Source of the DNA: Pseudomonas tensinigenes
GTDB lineage: Bacteria > Pseudomonadota > Gammaproteobacteria > Pseudomonadales > Pseudomonadaceae
Length of the DNA: 64,000 nucleotides
NCBI RefSeq assembly: GCF_014268445.2
Contig: NZ_CP077089.1
Coordinates: forward strand, 4,085,501-4,149,500
Direction of reading: 5' to 3'
Shown: positions 36,218 through 47,660 of the stretch, piece after piece
Layout of the letters: the number at the start of each line of letters is the position of its first letter
How positions within the stretch are numbered: position 1 is the stretch's first letter
The notes under the pieces: model-generated
Told to the model about the DNA's origin: nothing
The model's input: only the letters and a program-made list of their open reading frames with translations
Databases searched by the model: none
Translations under genes and position numbers: made by a program

Positions 36218-38055
36218 AACCTATCCGCGCCCTGCTCGTCCAGGCTAGCGGTTTGCTGTTTGCCGGGCTGGCGTTTGCCGCCCCGCAACACGCCGTGACC
36301 CTGTACAACGAGCCGCCGAAATACCCGGCCGATTTCAAGCAGTTCGATTACGTGAACGCCGACGCGCCCAAGGGCGGCATCTTCCGTCAGGCCGGGTTCG
36401 GCGGCTTCGACAGCCTCAACCCGTTTATCAGCAAAGGCGTGCCGGCCGATGACGTCGGGCAGATCTACGACACCCTGACCAAGCACAGCCTCGACGAGCC
36501 GTTCACCGAATACGGCCTGATCGCCGGCAAAATCGAAAAAGCCCCGGACAACAGCTGGGTGCGCTTCTACCTGCGTCCCGAAGCGCGCTTCCATGACGGT
36601 CACCCGGTGCGCGCCGACGACGTGGTGTTCAGCTTCAACACGCTGACCAAAGAAGGCTCGCCGATGTTTCGCGGCTACTACAGCGACGTTTCTGAAGTCA
36701 TCGCTGAAGACCCGCTGAAAGTGCTGTTCAAGTTCAAACACAGCAACAACCGCGAGTTGCCGCTGATCCTCGGCCAGTTGCCGGTGCTGCCAAAACACTG
36801 GTGGGCTGATCGCGATTTCACCAAAGGCAATCTGGAAATCCCGCTCGGTAGCGGCCCGTACAAGGTCGCCGAAGTAAAGGCCGGGCGTTCGGTGCGTTAC
36901 GAGCGGGTCAAGGATTATTGGGGCAAGGACTTGCCGGTCAACCGTGGCTTCTACAATTTCGACACGATGACCACCGATTACTACCGCGACAACACCGTCG
37001 CCCTCGAAGCCTTGAAGGCCGGGCAGTTCGATTACTGGCTGGAAATGACCGCGAAAAACTGGGCCAACGCCTACAACATTCCGGCGGTCACCGAAGGCCG
37101 CTTGATCAAGGAACAGATCGCCAACAGCAACCCGACCGGTATGCAGGGTTTCGTCTTCAACCTACGCCGCCCGCTGTTCCAGGACGCGCGCGTGCGTCAG
37201 GCGCTCGGTCTGCTGTTCGACTTCGAATGGACCAACAAACAGCTGTTCAACGGTGCCTACTTCCGCACTCGCAGCTATTTCGAAAACTCGGAAATGGCCG
37301 CCACCGGACTGCCCGACGCCGATCAACGGGCGATCCTCGAGCCGTTTCGCAGCAAACTGCCGGCGCAAGTGTTCAGTGAAGCCTTCGAAAACCCCAAGAC
37401 CGATGCCAGCGGCATGATCCGCGCTCAGCAGCGCGAGGCCTATCAACTGCTGCAAGAGGCCGGTTGGAAGATCGTCGACGACAAAATGGTCGACGCCACC
37501 GGCAAACCGGTGGTGATCGAGTTCCTGCTCGCGCAGACCGAGTTCGAACGGGTTTTGCTGCCGTTCAAGCGCAACCTCAGCGACCTTGGCATCGATCTGG
37601 TGATCCGCCGCGTCGACGTTTCGCAGTACATCAACCGCGTGCGTTCGCGGGACTTCGACATGATGGTCGGCAGCTTCCCGCAGTCCAACTCGCCGGGTAA
37701 CGAGCAGCGCGAATACTGGATGAGCGCCGCTGCCGACAAGGCCAGCAGCCGTAACACCATGGGGCTGAAGGAGCCGATCGTCGATCAACTGGTCGAGAAC
37801 CTGATCAACGCCGACTCGCGCAAAAGCCTGGTGGCCCATGCCCGTGCGCTGGATCGTGTGCTGCAATGGGGTTACTACGTGATCCCCAACTGGCACATCA
37901 AGACCTGGCGCGTGGCTTACTGGAATCACATCGGTCACCCGAAGGTCTCACCCAAGTACGACATCGGCATCAACACCTGGTGGGTCAAGCCTGACGCGAA
38001 ACCGGCGATAGAAGTCGAAACCAAACTGCAAGCCGACCCTGCGGGCACGGAGTAA
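36214..38055 (+). CDS. Extracellular peptide-binding protein, YejA/NppA-like (second copy)
   Basis: This 613-residue protein has a signal peptide ending LAFA, then [19 protein letters not shown] and [20 protein letters not shown]. It is clearly paralogous to the preceding gene. Shared landmarks include [14 protein letters not shown] and [13 protein letters not shown] text at the same positions. A tandem pair suggests a split ligand range feeding one transporter. An in-frame upward extension exists but runs through the first gene, so the ATG that overlaps the previous stop is used. The permease gene follows 4 bp later. Confidence 0.92.
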   Translation: MKPIRALLVQASGLLFAGLAFAAPQHAVTLYNEPPKYPADFKQFDYVNADAPKGGIFRQAGFGGFDSLNPFISKGVPADDVGQIYDTLTKHSLDEPFTEYGLIAGKIEKAPDNSWVRFYLRPEARFHDGHPVRADDVVFSFNTLTKEGSPMFRGYYSDVSEVIAEDPLKVLFKFKHSNNRELPLILGQLPVLPKHWWADRDFTKGNLEIPLGSGPYKVAEVKAGRSVRYERVKDYWGKDLPVNRGFYNFDTMTTDYYRDNTVALEALKAGQFDYWLEMTAKNWANAYNIPAVTEGRLIKEQIANSNPTGMQGFVFNLRRPLFQDARVRQALGLLFDFEWTNKQLFNGAYFRTRSYFENSEMAATGLPDADQRAILEPFRSKLPAQVFSEAFENPKTDASGMIRAQQREAYQLLQEAGWKIVDDKMVDATGKPVVIEFLLAQTEFERVLLPFKRNLSDLGIDLVIRRVDVSQYINRVRSRDFDMMVGSFPQSNSPGNEQREYWMSAAADKASSRNTMGLKEPIVDQLVENLINADSRKSLVAHARALDRVLQWGYYVIPNWHIKTWRVAYWNHIGHPKVSPKYDIGINTWWVKPDAKPAIEVETKLQADPAGTE

Positions 38056-38059
38056 TCAG

Positions 38060-39133
38060 ATGCTGGCGTATATTTTTCGGCGACTGCTGCTGATCATCCC
38101 GACGCTGTTCGGCATTCTGCTGATCAACTTCGTGATCATTCAGGCCGCACCCGGTGGCCCGGTGGAACAGATGATCGCCAAGCTCGAAGGCTTCGAAGGC
38201 GCCACCAGCCGGATTGCCGGCGGCGGTGCCGAGGTGTCGGTGGCCGGCTCGTCCTATCGCGGCGCGCAGGGGCTGGATCCGGCGCTGATCAAGGAAATCG
38301 AGCACATGTACGGGTTCGACAAATCGGCCCCGGAACGTCTGTGGATCATGGTCAAGAACTACGCACAGCTGGATTTCGGCGACAGTTTTTTCCGCGACGC
38401 CAAGGTCATCGACCTGATCAAGGAAAAGATGCCGGTGTCGATCTCGCTGGGGCTGTGGAGCACGCTGATCATGTACCTGGTGTCGATCCCGCTGGGGATC
38501 GCCAAGGCTACGCGACACGGCAGCCACTTCGATGTGTGGACCAGTTCGGCGATCATCGTCGGCTATGCGATCCCGGCGTTCCTTTTTGCGATTCTGCTGA
38601 TCGTGGTGTTTGCAGGCGGCAGTTATCTCGACTGGTTTCCGTTACGCGGGCTGACCTCGAACAACTTCGATGAACTGAGCTTCGGCGGCAAGATCCTCGA
38701 TTACTTCTGGCACTTGGCGCTGCCGGTGACTGCACTGGTGATCGGCAACTTCGCGACCATGACCCTGCTGACCAAAAACAGCTTCCTCGACGAGATCAAC
38801 AAGCAATACGTGGTCACCGCCAAGGCCAAAGGCCTGACCCGCCACCGCGTGCTCTACGGCCACGTGTTCCGCAACGCCATGTTGCTGGTGATTGCCGGTT
38901 TCCCGTCGGCGTTCATCGGCATCTTCTTCACCGGCTCGCTGCTGGTGGAAGTGATCTTCTCCCTCGACGGCCTCGGCTTGATGAGTTTCGAAGCGGCGAT
39001 CAACCGCGATTACCCGGTGGTGTTCGGCACCTTGTTCATCTTCACCCTGCTCGGGCTGGTGGTGAAACTGATCGGCGACCTCACCTACACCCTGGTCGAT
39101 CCGCGCATCGACTTCGAAAGCCGGGAGCATTGA
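38060..39133 (+). CDS. yejB: Peptide ABC transporter permease YejB-like
   Basis: This 357-residue inner-membrane permease of the DppB/OppB family starts [21 protein letters not shown] and has about six helices. The ATPase-contact (EAA) region is [25 protein letters not shown] large periplasmic loop after helix 1 is typical of the YejB subgroup. It pairs with the following YejE-type permease in the importer. Confidence 0.94.
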   Translation: MLAYIFRRLLLIIPTLFGILLINFVIIQAAPGGPVEQMIAKLEGFEGATSRIAGGGAEVSVAGSSYRGAQGLDPALIKEIEHMYGFDKSAPERLWIMVKNYAQLDFGDSFFRDAKVIDLIKEKMPVSISLGLWSTLIMYLVSIPLGIAKATRHGSHFDVWTSSAIIVGYAIPAFLFAILLIVVFAGGSYLDWFPLRGLTSNNFDELSFGGKILDYFWHLALPVTALVIGNFATMTLLTKNSFLDEINKQYVVTAKAKGLTRHRVLYGHVFRNAMLLVIAGFPSAFIGIFFTGSLLVEVIFSLDGLGLMSFEAAINRDYPVVFGTLFIFTLLGLVVKLIGDLTYTLVDPRIDFESREH

Positions 39134-39134
39134 G

Positions 39135-40154
39135 ATGAACCTGTCCCCTCTCAACCGCCGCCGCTTCGAACTGTTCAAGGCCAACAAGCGTGGCTGGTGG
39201 TCGCTGTGGCTGTTTCTGATTCTATTCGGCGCAAGCCTCGGCGCCGAGTTGATCGCCAACGACAAGCCATTGGTGGTGCATTACGACAACAATTGGTATT
39301 TCCCGGCGATCAAGCGTTACCCGGAAACTGCGTTCGGCGGCGAATTCCCGCTGGAAGCCAACTACAAGAGCCCGTACATCCGCGAACTGCTCAAGGCCAA
39401 GGATGCGTGGGTGTTGTGGGCGCCGATTCCCTACAGCTATCAGAGCATCAACTACGACCTGAAGGTCCCGGCGCCGGCGCCACCGTCGGCGGACAACCTG
39501 CTCGGTACCGACGATCAGGGTCGCGATGTGTTGGCGCGGGTGATCTACGGTTTCCGCATCTCGGTGCTGTTCGCGCTGACGTTGACCGTGCTGAGCTCGA
39601 TCATCGGCGTGATTGCCGGCGCATTGCAGGGCTTTTATGGCGGCTGGGTCGACTTGGCCGGGCAGCGTTTTCTGGAGATCTGGTCGGGCTTGCCGGTGCT
39701 GTATCTGCTGATAATCCTCGCCAGTTTCGTCCAGCCGAATTTCTGGTGGCTGCTGGGGATCATGCTGCTGTTCTCGTGGATGAGCCTGGTCGACGTGGTG
39801 CGCGCCGAGTTCCTCCGTGGCCGCAACCTCGAATACGTGCGTGCGGCACGGGCGCTGGGCATGCAGAACGGCGCGATCATGTTCCGCCACATCCTGCCCA
39901 ATGCGATGGTCTCGACCATGACGTTTATGCCGTTCATCCTCACCGGCGCCATCGGCACCCTCACCGCTTTGGACTTCCTCGGTTTCGGCTTACCGGCCGG
40001 CAGTCCGTCGCTGGGTGAACTGGTCGCCCAGGGCAAATCCAACCTGCAAGCGCCGTGGCTGGGCATGAGTGCCTTCGCCGTGCTGGCGTTGATGTTGAGT
40101 TTGCTGGTGTTTATCGGCGAGTCCGCTCGCGATGCCTTCGACCCGAGGAAGTGA
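39135..40154 (+). CDS. yejE: Peptide ABC transporter permease YejE-like
   Basis: This 339-residue DppC/OppC-type permease starts with NRRRFELFKANKRGWWSLW as in YejE, has a long periplasmic insert after the first helix (about residues 45-125), then LGTDDQGRDVLARVIYGFRIS and the EAA loop YVRAARALGMQNGAIMFRH. It begins one base after the yejB stop codon and ends one base before the ATPase start, so the three are surely one operon. Confidence 0.94.
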   Translation: MNLSPLNRRRFELFKANKRGWWSLWLFLILFGASLGAELIANDKPLVVHYDNNWYFPAIKRYPETAFGGEFPLEANYKSPYIRELLKAKDAWVLWAPIPYSYQSINYDLKVPAPAPPSADNLLGTDDQGRDVLARVIYGFRISVLFALTLTVLSSIIGVIAGALQGFYGGWVDLAGQRFLEIWSGLPVLYLLIILASFVQPNFWWLLGIMLLFSWMSLVDVVRAEFLRGRNLEYVRAARALGMQNGAIMFRHILPNAMVSTMTFMPFILTGAIGTLTALDFLGFGLPAGSPSLGELVAQGKSNLQAPWLGMSAFAVLALMLSLLVFIGESARDAFDPRK

Positions 40155-40155
40155 A

Positions 40156-41766
<1,611 letters not shown>

Positions 41767-41784
41767 CCTGAAGAGGAGCAACAC

Positions 41785-42579
41785 ATGGGTTTTCTCGCCG
41801 GTAAGCGCGTACTGATCGTCGGTGTCGCCAGCAAGCTGTCCATCGCATCCGGCATCGCTGCCGCCATGCATCGCGAGGGCGCTGAGCTTGCCTTCACTTA
41901 TCAGAACGACAAACTGAAAGGTCGTGTTGAAGAATTCGCCCAAGGCTGGGGTTCGAGCCCTGAGCTGTGCTTCCCGTGCGACGTGGCCAGCGATGAAGAA
42001 ATCGCCAAGGTTTTCGAAGCACTGAGCAAGAAGTGGGACGGCCTGGACTGCATCGTTCACTCCGTTGGCTTCGCTCCGGGCGACCAACTGGACGGCGACT
42101 TCACCGAAGCCACCACCCGTGACGGTTTCCGCATCGCTCACGACATCAGCGCCTACAGCTTCGTGGCCCTGGCCAAAGCCGGCCGCGAAATGATGAAAGG
42201 CCGCAACGGCAGCCTGCTGACCCTGTCGTACCTGGGCGCCGAGCGCACCATGCCTAACTACAACGTGATGGGCATGGCCAAGGCTTCGCTGGAAGCTGGC
42301 GTACGTTACCTGGCCGGCTCCCTGGGCCCGGACGGCACCCGCGTCAACTGCGTATCGGCTGGCCCGATCCGTACCTTGGCAGCCTCGGGCATCAAGAACT
42401 TCCGCAAGATGCTGGCCGCCAACGAAGCGCAAACTCCGCTGCGTCGCAACGTCACCATCGACGAAGTCGGCAACGCCGGCGCCTTCCTGTGCTCCGACCT
42501 GGCGTCGGGCATCAGCGGCGAAATCATGTACGTCGACGGCGGCTTCAACACCACCGCCATGGGCAACATCGAAGAGTGA
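41785..42579 (+). CDS. fabI: Enoyl-[acyl-carrier-protein] reductase (NADH) FabI
   Basis: This 264-residue short-chain-dehydrogenase-type enzyme performs the last reduction of each fatty-acid elongation cycle and is the triclosan target. It starts [20 protein letters not shown], the family nucleotide-binding region, and has the catalytic Y-x6-K as YNVMGMAK with the upstream [10 protein letters not shown] segment. It lies 18 bp after yejF behind an AGGAG site, so it may be co-transcribed with the transporter, and it ends in a strong terminator. Confidence 0.97.
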   Translation: MGFLAGKRVLIVGVASKLSIASGIAAAMHREGAELAFTYQNDKLKGRVEEFAQGWGSSPELCFPCDVASDEEIAKVFEALSKKWDGLDCIVHSVGFAPGDQLDGDFTEATTRDGFRIAHDISAYSFVALAKAGREMMKGRNGSLLTLSYLGAERTMPNYNVMGMAKASLEAGVRYLAGSLGPDGTRVNCVSAGPIRTLAASGIKNFRKMLAANEAQTPLRRNVTIDEVGNAGAFLCSDLASGISGEIMYVDGGFNTTAMGNIEE

Positions 42580-42595
42580 TCTTCGCTTAGCCAAT

Positions 42596-42626
42596 AAAAA
42601 ACCCGCCTGTTCAGGCGGGTTTTTTT
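42596..42626 (+). terminator. Rho-independent terminator of fabI
   Basis: ACCCGCCTG-TT-CAGGCGGGT flanked by A-run and T-run begins 17 bp after the fabI stop codon. Confidence 0.95.
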
Positions 42627-42646
42627 ATGCCTGCAACACTGTCCCC

Positions 42647-43130
42647 TGTGGGAGCGAGCCTGCTCGCGAAGAGGCCGGCACATTCAGCAGAGATGTTGCC
42701 TGATCGGACGTCTTCGCGAGCAAGCTCGCTCCCACATGGATTTGTGGTGAACCGGGATTTTGTGAATACAGTAGGATCTGTGGGAGCGAGCCTGCTCGCG
42801 AAGAGGCCGGCACATTCAACAGAGATGTTGTCTGACCGGACGCCTTCGCGAGCAGGCTCGCTCCCACATGGATTTGTGGTGAACCGGGATTTTTTAAACA
42901 CAGAAGGATCTGTGGGAGTGAGCCTGCTCGCGAAGAGGCCGGCACATTCAGCAGAGATGTTGCCTGATCGGACGTCTTCGCGAGCAGGCTCGCTCCCACA
43001 TGGATTTGTGGTGAACCGGGATGTTGTGAACACAGAAGGATCTGTGGGAGTGAGCCTGCTCACGAAGAGGCCGGCACATTCAACAGAGATGTTGCCTGAC
43101 CGGACGCCTTCGCGAGCAGGCTCACTCCTA
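42647..43130. repeat. Tandem array of four REPIN units, period 132 bp
   Basis: Each unit contains a left REP (TGTGGGAGCGAGCCTGC type), a short spacer GCCGGCACATTCA, a right REP (TTCGCGAGCAGGCTCGC type) and a linker with GGATTTGTGGTGAACCGGG. Units begin at 42647, 42779, 42911 and 43043, exactly 132 bp apart. The last lacks the linker. Units differ by few substitutions. Open frames through it are an effect of the repeat and not genes. Confidence 0.95.
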
Positions 43131-43152
43131 AAGGGGATTTGCGGTGCATTCG

Positions 43153-44124
43153 CTAACAGCGCTTCAGTGCCTGCTTGTGCACATACATCGCACTATCGGC
43201 ATCCGCCAGCAGCCGGTCCACAGTCTCATGGCGCTCAGCGTCGTATTCGATCTGCCCGACACTGAAGCGAATCGCATAGCCCCGGTGCAACGTGGCATTA
43301 CGCTCCTCGAGAATATCCTTGAGCCGCGCCATGATCGCCGTGGTTTCGATATGGCTGGAGCCGGTCAGCAGCGCGAAGAACTCATCCCCGCCCAAACGCC
43401 CGACCACATCACTCTCGCGAAAGGCGATGCGCAGCACGTCGGCAAAGGTCTTCAGCGCACTGTCACCCTCGGCATGTCCATACAGATCGTTGATCTGTTT
43501 GAAGTCATTAAGGTCGAAAAACAGTAAGGTCGCCGGCCGTTTTATCCGCGCGCAGGCGTCCAGCGCATGCTGCGCCAACTGCTTGAAGCCGCGACGGTTG
43601 GACAATAACGTCAACTCGTCCATGCTCGCGATCTGCACTGCGGCCAACTCTTGCTCGGCCATCTCGGCGAGATCCCGCAACAACGCACGCTCTTCCTCGT
43701 CGAGGTCGCGGGGCTTGGTGTCGATCAGGCACAGCGTACCCATTTTGTTGCCATTGGGCACAGTCAGCGGGTAACCGGCGTAGAAGCGAATGTTCGGCGC
43801 ACCGGTGACCAGCGGGTTGTCATGGAAGCGCACATCTTCGCGGGCGTCCGGCACCAACAATAGGCCGTCGTTAAGAATCGCATGGCCGCAGAATGAAACA
43901 TCCCTCGGCGTCTCGCTGACATCAAGCCCCACGCACGACTTGAACCACTGCCGGTTGGTGTCGACCAGCGTCACCAGTGCAATCGGCACATTGAACAGGC
44001 GTTTCGCCAACCGTGTCAGTCGGTCGAAACGCTCTTCAGGGGCGGAATCGAGCAGTTCAAGACCGTGCAACGCTTGAACGCGCGCCGTTTCATTCGCAGG
44101 TTTTCCTGGAACCAGCATCAGCAC
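43153..44124 (-). CDS. GAF-GGDEF diguanylate cyclase
   Basis: This 323-residue soluble enzyme is predicted to make cyclic di-GMP. An N-terminal GAF domain (about 20-150) contains WFKSCVGLDVSETPRDVSFCGHAI, a pattern seen in putative light- or redox-sensing GAF proteins. The C-terminal GGDEF domain (about 165-320) has the intact active site RLGGDEFFALL. The product-inhibition motif RESD lies five residues before it. No membrane segment or receiver domain is present. It ends next to the REPIN array. The signal sensed is unknown. Confidence 0.92.
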   Translation of the reverse strand: MLMLVPGKPANETARVQALHGLELLDSAPEERFDRLTRLAKRLFNVPIALVTLVDTNRQWFKSCVGLDVSETPRDVSFCGHAILNDGLLLVPDAREDVRFHDNPLVTGAPNIRFYAGYPLTVPNGNKMGTLCLIDTKPRDLDEEERALLRDLAEMAEQELAAVQIASMDELTLLSNRRGFKQLAQHALDACARIKRPATLLFFDLNDFKQINDLYGHAEGDSALKTFADVLRIAFRESDVVGRLGGDEFFALLTGSSHIETTAIMARLKDILEERNATLHRGYAIRFSVGQIEYDAERHETVDRLLADADSAMYVHKQALKRC

Positions 44125-44173
44125 ACTCCATTGGCAACAATGCTTTCAAGCGTAGCGCTAATTTGGCAATGGC

Positions 44174-44752
44174 TCACATTTGCGCTACCGGGCATGGCCC
44201 GCCCGCCTCGGCCCAGAGCTTGAATTGCGTGACAAAAATATCGTGCGGCACCGGCACCGGTGCGCGCCCTGCCCCGGGATTCCAGCCCCAGAGCACCAGT
44301 TTGTCTTCGCTGACGTGCTTGATCAGCGCGGCAAAGTCGCGATCGCCGTTGCTGGAGCGATCCTTGATCATCGCGCAGAGCTTGTCCGGTGGCAGGCCGA
44401 TCCAGGCCATTTTGTGCGCCGCCGGCGGCAGGCTCCAGTGCGGCGCACCCGGCGGTGCATGCGGGCCGTAACTGGCCGGCGGATTGTTTTCCGCGTGACA
44501 GGTCGCACACGGCAAACCGGCGGCACCCTTGCCGTCCATGCCGCGCACCACGCTCATCGCATGGGGGATACCGGCGTCGAACTGCAACGGCGAATCACCG
44601 GGAATATGGCAGTTCTGGCAACGCGGGCTCTGGAAGACTTTCTGCACCGTGCCGAACGCCTTCAGCGCTTCCTGATCATCAGCAAACAGGTCCGAGGCAT
44701 AACCGCCCAGCCCCAGCAAAATCACCGTACCCAACACTAGATGTCGTTTCAT
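44174..44752 (-). CDS. Diheme cytochrome c-like protein, partner of the molybdenum hydroxylase
   Basis: This 192-residue exported protein has an N-terminal signal or anchor (HLVLGTVILLGLGGYASDLF) and two heme c motifs, CQNCH and CATCH. A C-terminal KLWAEAGGPCP segment carries an extra cysteine. It starts one base after the stop codon of the large subunit gene, so it is part of the same operon. In related isoquinoline-1-oxidoreductase-type systems a membrane cytochrome takes electrons from the hydroxylase, usually with three hemes. This one is shorter. Confidence 0.87.
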   Translation of the reverse strand: MKRHLVLGTVILLGLGGYASDLFADDQEALKAFGTVQKVFQSPRCQNCHIPGDSPLQFDAGIPHAMSVVRGMDGKGAAGLPCATCHAENNPPASYGPHAPPGAPHWSLPPAAHKMAWIGLPPDKLCAMIKDRSSNGDRDFAALIKHVSEDKLVLWGWNPGAGRAPVPVPHDIFVTQFKLWAEAGGPCPVAQM

Positions 44753-44753
44753 C

Positions 44754-46916
44754 TCACACCCCCGACAGTTGCAGCGGCAACTCGCGCAGGCGTTGCCCTG
44801 TCAGGGCGAACACCGCGTTGGCCACGGCTGGGGCGGTCGGCGGCACACCGGCCTCGCCGATGCCGCCGGGTTTGTCGCTGCTGGGCACGATGTGCACCTC
44901 GACCACCGGCATCTCGTTGAGCCGCAGCACCTGATAATCGTGATAGTTGGATTGCACGACCGCGCCATCCTTGAGCGTCAGTTTGCTGTGCAACGCCATG
45001 CCCAGACCGAAAGTGATGCACGATTCCATCTGCGCGGCGATGCTCTGCGGATTCACCGCGATCCCGCAGTCCACCGCACAGACCACGCGATGCACGCGAA
45101 TCGTCAGATTGTCCTGCGACACCTCGGCGACCTGCGCCACGTAGCTGCCGAACGACTCGTGCACCGCCACGCCCAGCGCATGGCCGTCCGGCAACGGGGC
45201 TTTCCAGTTGGCCTTTTCCACCGCCAGATTGAGCACGCCCAAATGCCGAGGATGGTCCTTGAGCAAGGTTCTTCGGTACTCCACCGGATCTTTGCCCGCC
45301 GCCGTGGCCATCTCATCGATCAGCGATTCCATGACAAAACCGGTATGGCTATGGCCCACCGAGCGCAGCCACAGCACATTGATGCCGGTCTTCGGCGAAT
45401 GCAGATCGACTTGGTGATTGGCCAGGCCTTTGACGTAAGGACTGTCGGAAACGCCTTCGACCGACGTTGCATCAACGCCGTTCTTGACCATGGTTTTTTC
45501 CAGCATCGTGCCGGCCATGATCGACTGCCCGACCAATACATGCTGCCAGCTCGACGGCAGGCCATCGGCACCGAGCCCGATCCGCGCCTGATGCAGGAAC
45601 ATCGAACGGTAGTAACCGCCACGAATATCGTCCTCCCGCGACCACACGGTTTTCACCGGCATGGCCGCGGCTTTCGCCACTTGCACCGCTTCGGCGACAA
45701 AGTCTGAAGTCGGGTTGGCCCGGCGCCCGAAACCGCCGCCAAGGAATTCGGTGTGGATTTCCACCTGCTCCGCCTTCAGTCCGGTGATCTTGCCGGCGAC
45801 CATTTGATCGAGCGTCTGAAACTGCGTACCGGTCCAGATCTCACATTTTTCCGCGCTGATTTTCACCGTGCAATTGAGCGGTTCCATCGGTGCGTGGGCC
45901 AGATACGGCACGCTGTATTCGACGTCGATTTTCTTCGCCGCTTTACCAAAACTGCCCTTGGCATCACCGGCCTGACTGGCTAACGTGCCTTGCGTGGCGG
46001 CCAGTTTGCGGAAACTCGCCAGCAATTTCTCGCTGCTCAGATCCGCATGCGGGCCCAGATCCCAATCGACCTTCAGCGCATCGCGCCCCAGTTTCGCCGC
46101 CCAGTAATGATCAGCGATCACCGCAACGCCCGTCGGCACTTGCAGCACTTTGTGCACGCCCGGCACCGCCAGCGCTTCAGCGCCTTCGAAAGATTTAACA
46201 GTGGCACCGAATACCGGTGGGCGCGCGACCATCGCGGTCATCAGGCCTTCAAACTGCACATCCATGCCGAACTTGGCGCGGCCGGTGATTTTCTCCGGCG
46301 TGTCGAGGCGTTTGGTCGGTTTGCCGATGACTTTCCAGTCTTTGGCTTCCTTGAAAGTGATCGACTTCGGATCCGGCACCGGCAGTTGCCCGGCGGCGTC
46401 CGCCAGCTCGCCGTAAGTTGCGCGTTTGTCGCCAGCGATCACCACACCCGATTCAGTGCGAATCGCCGAAGGCGCCACTTCAAAGCGTTTCGCCGCCGCC
46501 TCCACCAGCATCTGCCGCGCCGTTGCGCCTGCCAGTCGATAACGGTCGAACTCCATCCACGTCGACGTCGAGCCGCCGGTAATCTGCATGCCGCCAAACC
46601 CCGGCATGCCGTAATCCGCCGCCGACGCCGGTGAATGTTCAACGCGGATTTTCGACCAATCGGCGTCCAGCTCCTCGGCAATCAACATAGTCAGGCCGGT
46701 CCAGATGCCCTGGCCCATCTCCGAATGCCCCAGCAAAACGGTGACGCTGTTGTCTGCTGCTATGCGCAAAAACGCATTCGGCGCGAAAACCTTGCCTTCA
46801 TTTTCCGCCGCATAGGCAAACTTATGCCCGCCGGGGACGACAAACGCCACCACCAGCCCGCCGCCCAACACGGCACTGCCTTTGAGAAAACCCCGACGCG
46901 ATACAGGACTGTTCAT
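44754..46916 (-). CDS. Isoquinoline 1-oxidoreductase-type molybdenum hydroxylase, large (molybdopterin) subunit
   Basis: This protein of 720 residues belongs to the xanthine-dehydrogenase/IorB family. It carries a twin-arginine signal (SRRGFLKGSAVLGGGLV), so it is folded with its cofactor and exported to the periplasm. Family features include LGHSEMGQGIWTGL near residue 60, EFLGGGFGRRAN in the middle and IGEAGVPPTAPAVANAV near the C-terminus. The ATG is chosen over the adjacent GTG because the GGAG site is at better distance. The aldehyde or N-heterocycle oxidised is unknown. Confidence 0.92.
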   Translation of the reverse strand: MNSPVSRRGFLKGSAVLGGGLVVAFVVPGGHKFAYAAENEGKVFAPNAFLRIAADNSVTVLLGHSEMGQGIWTGLTMLIAEELDADWSKIRVEHSPASAADYGMPGFGGMQITGGSTSTWMEFDRYRLAGATARQMLVEAAAKRFEVAPSAIRTESGVVIAGDKRATYGELADAAGQLPVPDPKSITFKEAKDWKVIGKPTKRLDTPEKITGRAKFGMDVQFEGLMTAMVARPPVFGATVKSFEGAEALAVPGVHKVLQVPTGVAVIADHYWAAKLGRDALKVDWDLGPHADLSSEKLLASFRKLAATQGTLASQAGDAKGSFGKAAKKIDVEYSVPYLAHAPMEPLNCTVKISAEKCEIWTGTQFQTLDQMVAGKITGLKAEQVEIHTEFLGGGFGRRANPTSDFVAEAVQVAKAAAMPVKTVWSREDDIRGGYYRSMFLHQARIGLGADGLPSSWQHVLVGQSIMAGTMLEKTMVKNGVDATSVEGVSDSPYVKGLANHQVDLHSPKTGINVLWLRSVGHSHTGFVMESLIDEMATAAGKDPVEYRRTLLKDHPRHLGVLNLAVEKANWKAPLPDGHALGVAVHESFGSYVAQVAEVSQDNLTIRVHRVVCAVDCGIAVNPQSIAAQMESCITFGLGMALHSKLTLKDGAVVQSNYHDYQVLRLNEMPVVEVHIVPSSDKPGGIGEAGVPPTAPAVANAVFALTGQRLRELPLQLSGV

Positions 46917-46938
46917 CACCTATCTCCCACAGATTGAA

Positions 46939-47394
46939 TCAGCCGATTTCCGATGCACGCTTAACCGCTGCGCGAATGCGGGGATAGGTGCCGCAACGGC
47001 AGATGTTGCCGGAAAGCGCCTGATCGATATCGCTGTCGGTGGGGTTGGGGATTTTCGCCAATAAGGCTGCGGCAGACATGATCTGCCCCGACTGGCAGTA
47101 ACCGCACTGCACCACGTCGAGTTCGGCCCAGGCTTGCTGCACCGGGTGCGAACCGTCGGTGGACAGGCCTTCGATGGTGAGAATTTTCTGGCCGTGGGCC
47201 ACAGCTGTTGCGGGGGTGATGCAGGCGCGCAACGGTGCGCCGTCAACGTGCACGGTGCAGGCCCCGCACTGGGCCATGCCACAGCCGAATTTGGTGCCGG
47301 TCAGGTGCGCAACATCGCGCAGGACCCAGAGCAACGGCATGTCCGCGGGGACATCGAGCTCCTGATCCTTGCCATTGATATTCAAGGTCAGCAT
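46939..47394 (-). CDS. Isoquinoline 1-oxidoreductase-type small subunit, two [2Fe-2S] clusters
   Basis: This 151-residue electron-transfer subunit has an N-terminal plant-type ferredoxin domain with [16 protein letters not shown] and a C-terminal cluster domain with [10 protein letters not shown] and [12 protein letters not shown]. All eight cysteine ligands are present. It has no signal of its own, so it is presumably exported together with the TAT-carrying large subunit, which starts 22 bp downstream. It is the first gene of the three-gene operon. Confidence 0.95.
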   Translation of the reverse strand: MLTLNINGKDQELDVPADMPLLWVLRDVAHLTGTKFGCGMAQCGACTVHVDGAPLRACITPATAVAHGQKILTIEGLSTDGSHPVQQAWAELDVVQCGYCQSGQIMSAAALLAKIPNPTDSDIDQALSGNICRCGTYPRIRAAVKRASEIG

Positions 47395-47560
47395 CGGGGA
47401 AATTCCTCAGACTCACGGTGTTCTGAAGGGGCGTCGCTGTGGCCATCAATGCCAACGCACGCCTCGGCTTATCCCTTTCAGCAAAGCCTAATTTGCGCAC
47501 GAAGCCAGACGTTACGACCACCGGTCATGCAGATGTCGACTTTAATCCTACAGTTGATAA

Positions 47561-47577
47561 CGGCTCTCACCGAGCCG
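47561..47577. other. Small hairpin in gap upstream of the alpha/beta hydrolase
   Basis: CGGCTC-TCACC-GAGCCG lies in the 266-bp divergent gap between the small-subunit gene and the hydrolase gene. It may be an operator or leader structure. Nothing else was recognised in this gap. Confidence 0.3.
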
Positions 47578-47660
47578 GCACAGTAGAAAACTCGTCATGA
47601 GCGAAACCGGTCCGCGATTACCGCGCGGGTTATCCATCAGATTGGTCTGGAGTTGCGAAC

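Noticed and set aside
42647..43130. CRISPR-like regular repetition
   Set aside because: The period is 132 bp with conserved spacers between units. CRISPR would need 24-40-bp repeats with unique spacers, and no cas gene is present.
42611..43265. Open frames on both strands with repeated GASLLAKRPAHS and SRAGSLPHG text
   Set aside because: These are translations of the tandem REPIN array. The protein repeat simply reflects the 132-bp DNA repeat, which is a multiple of three.
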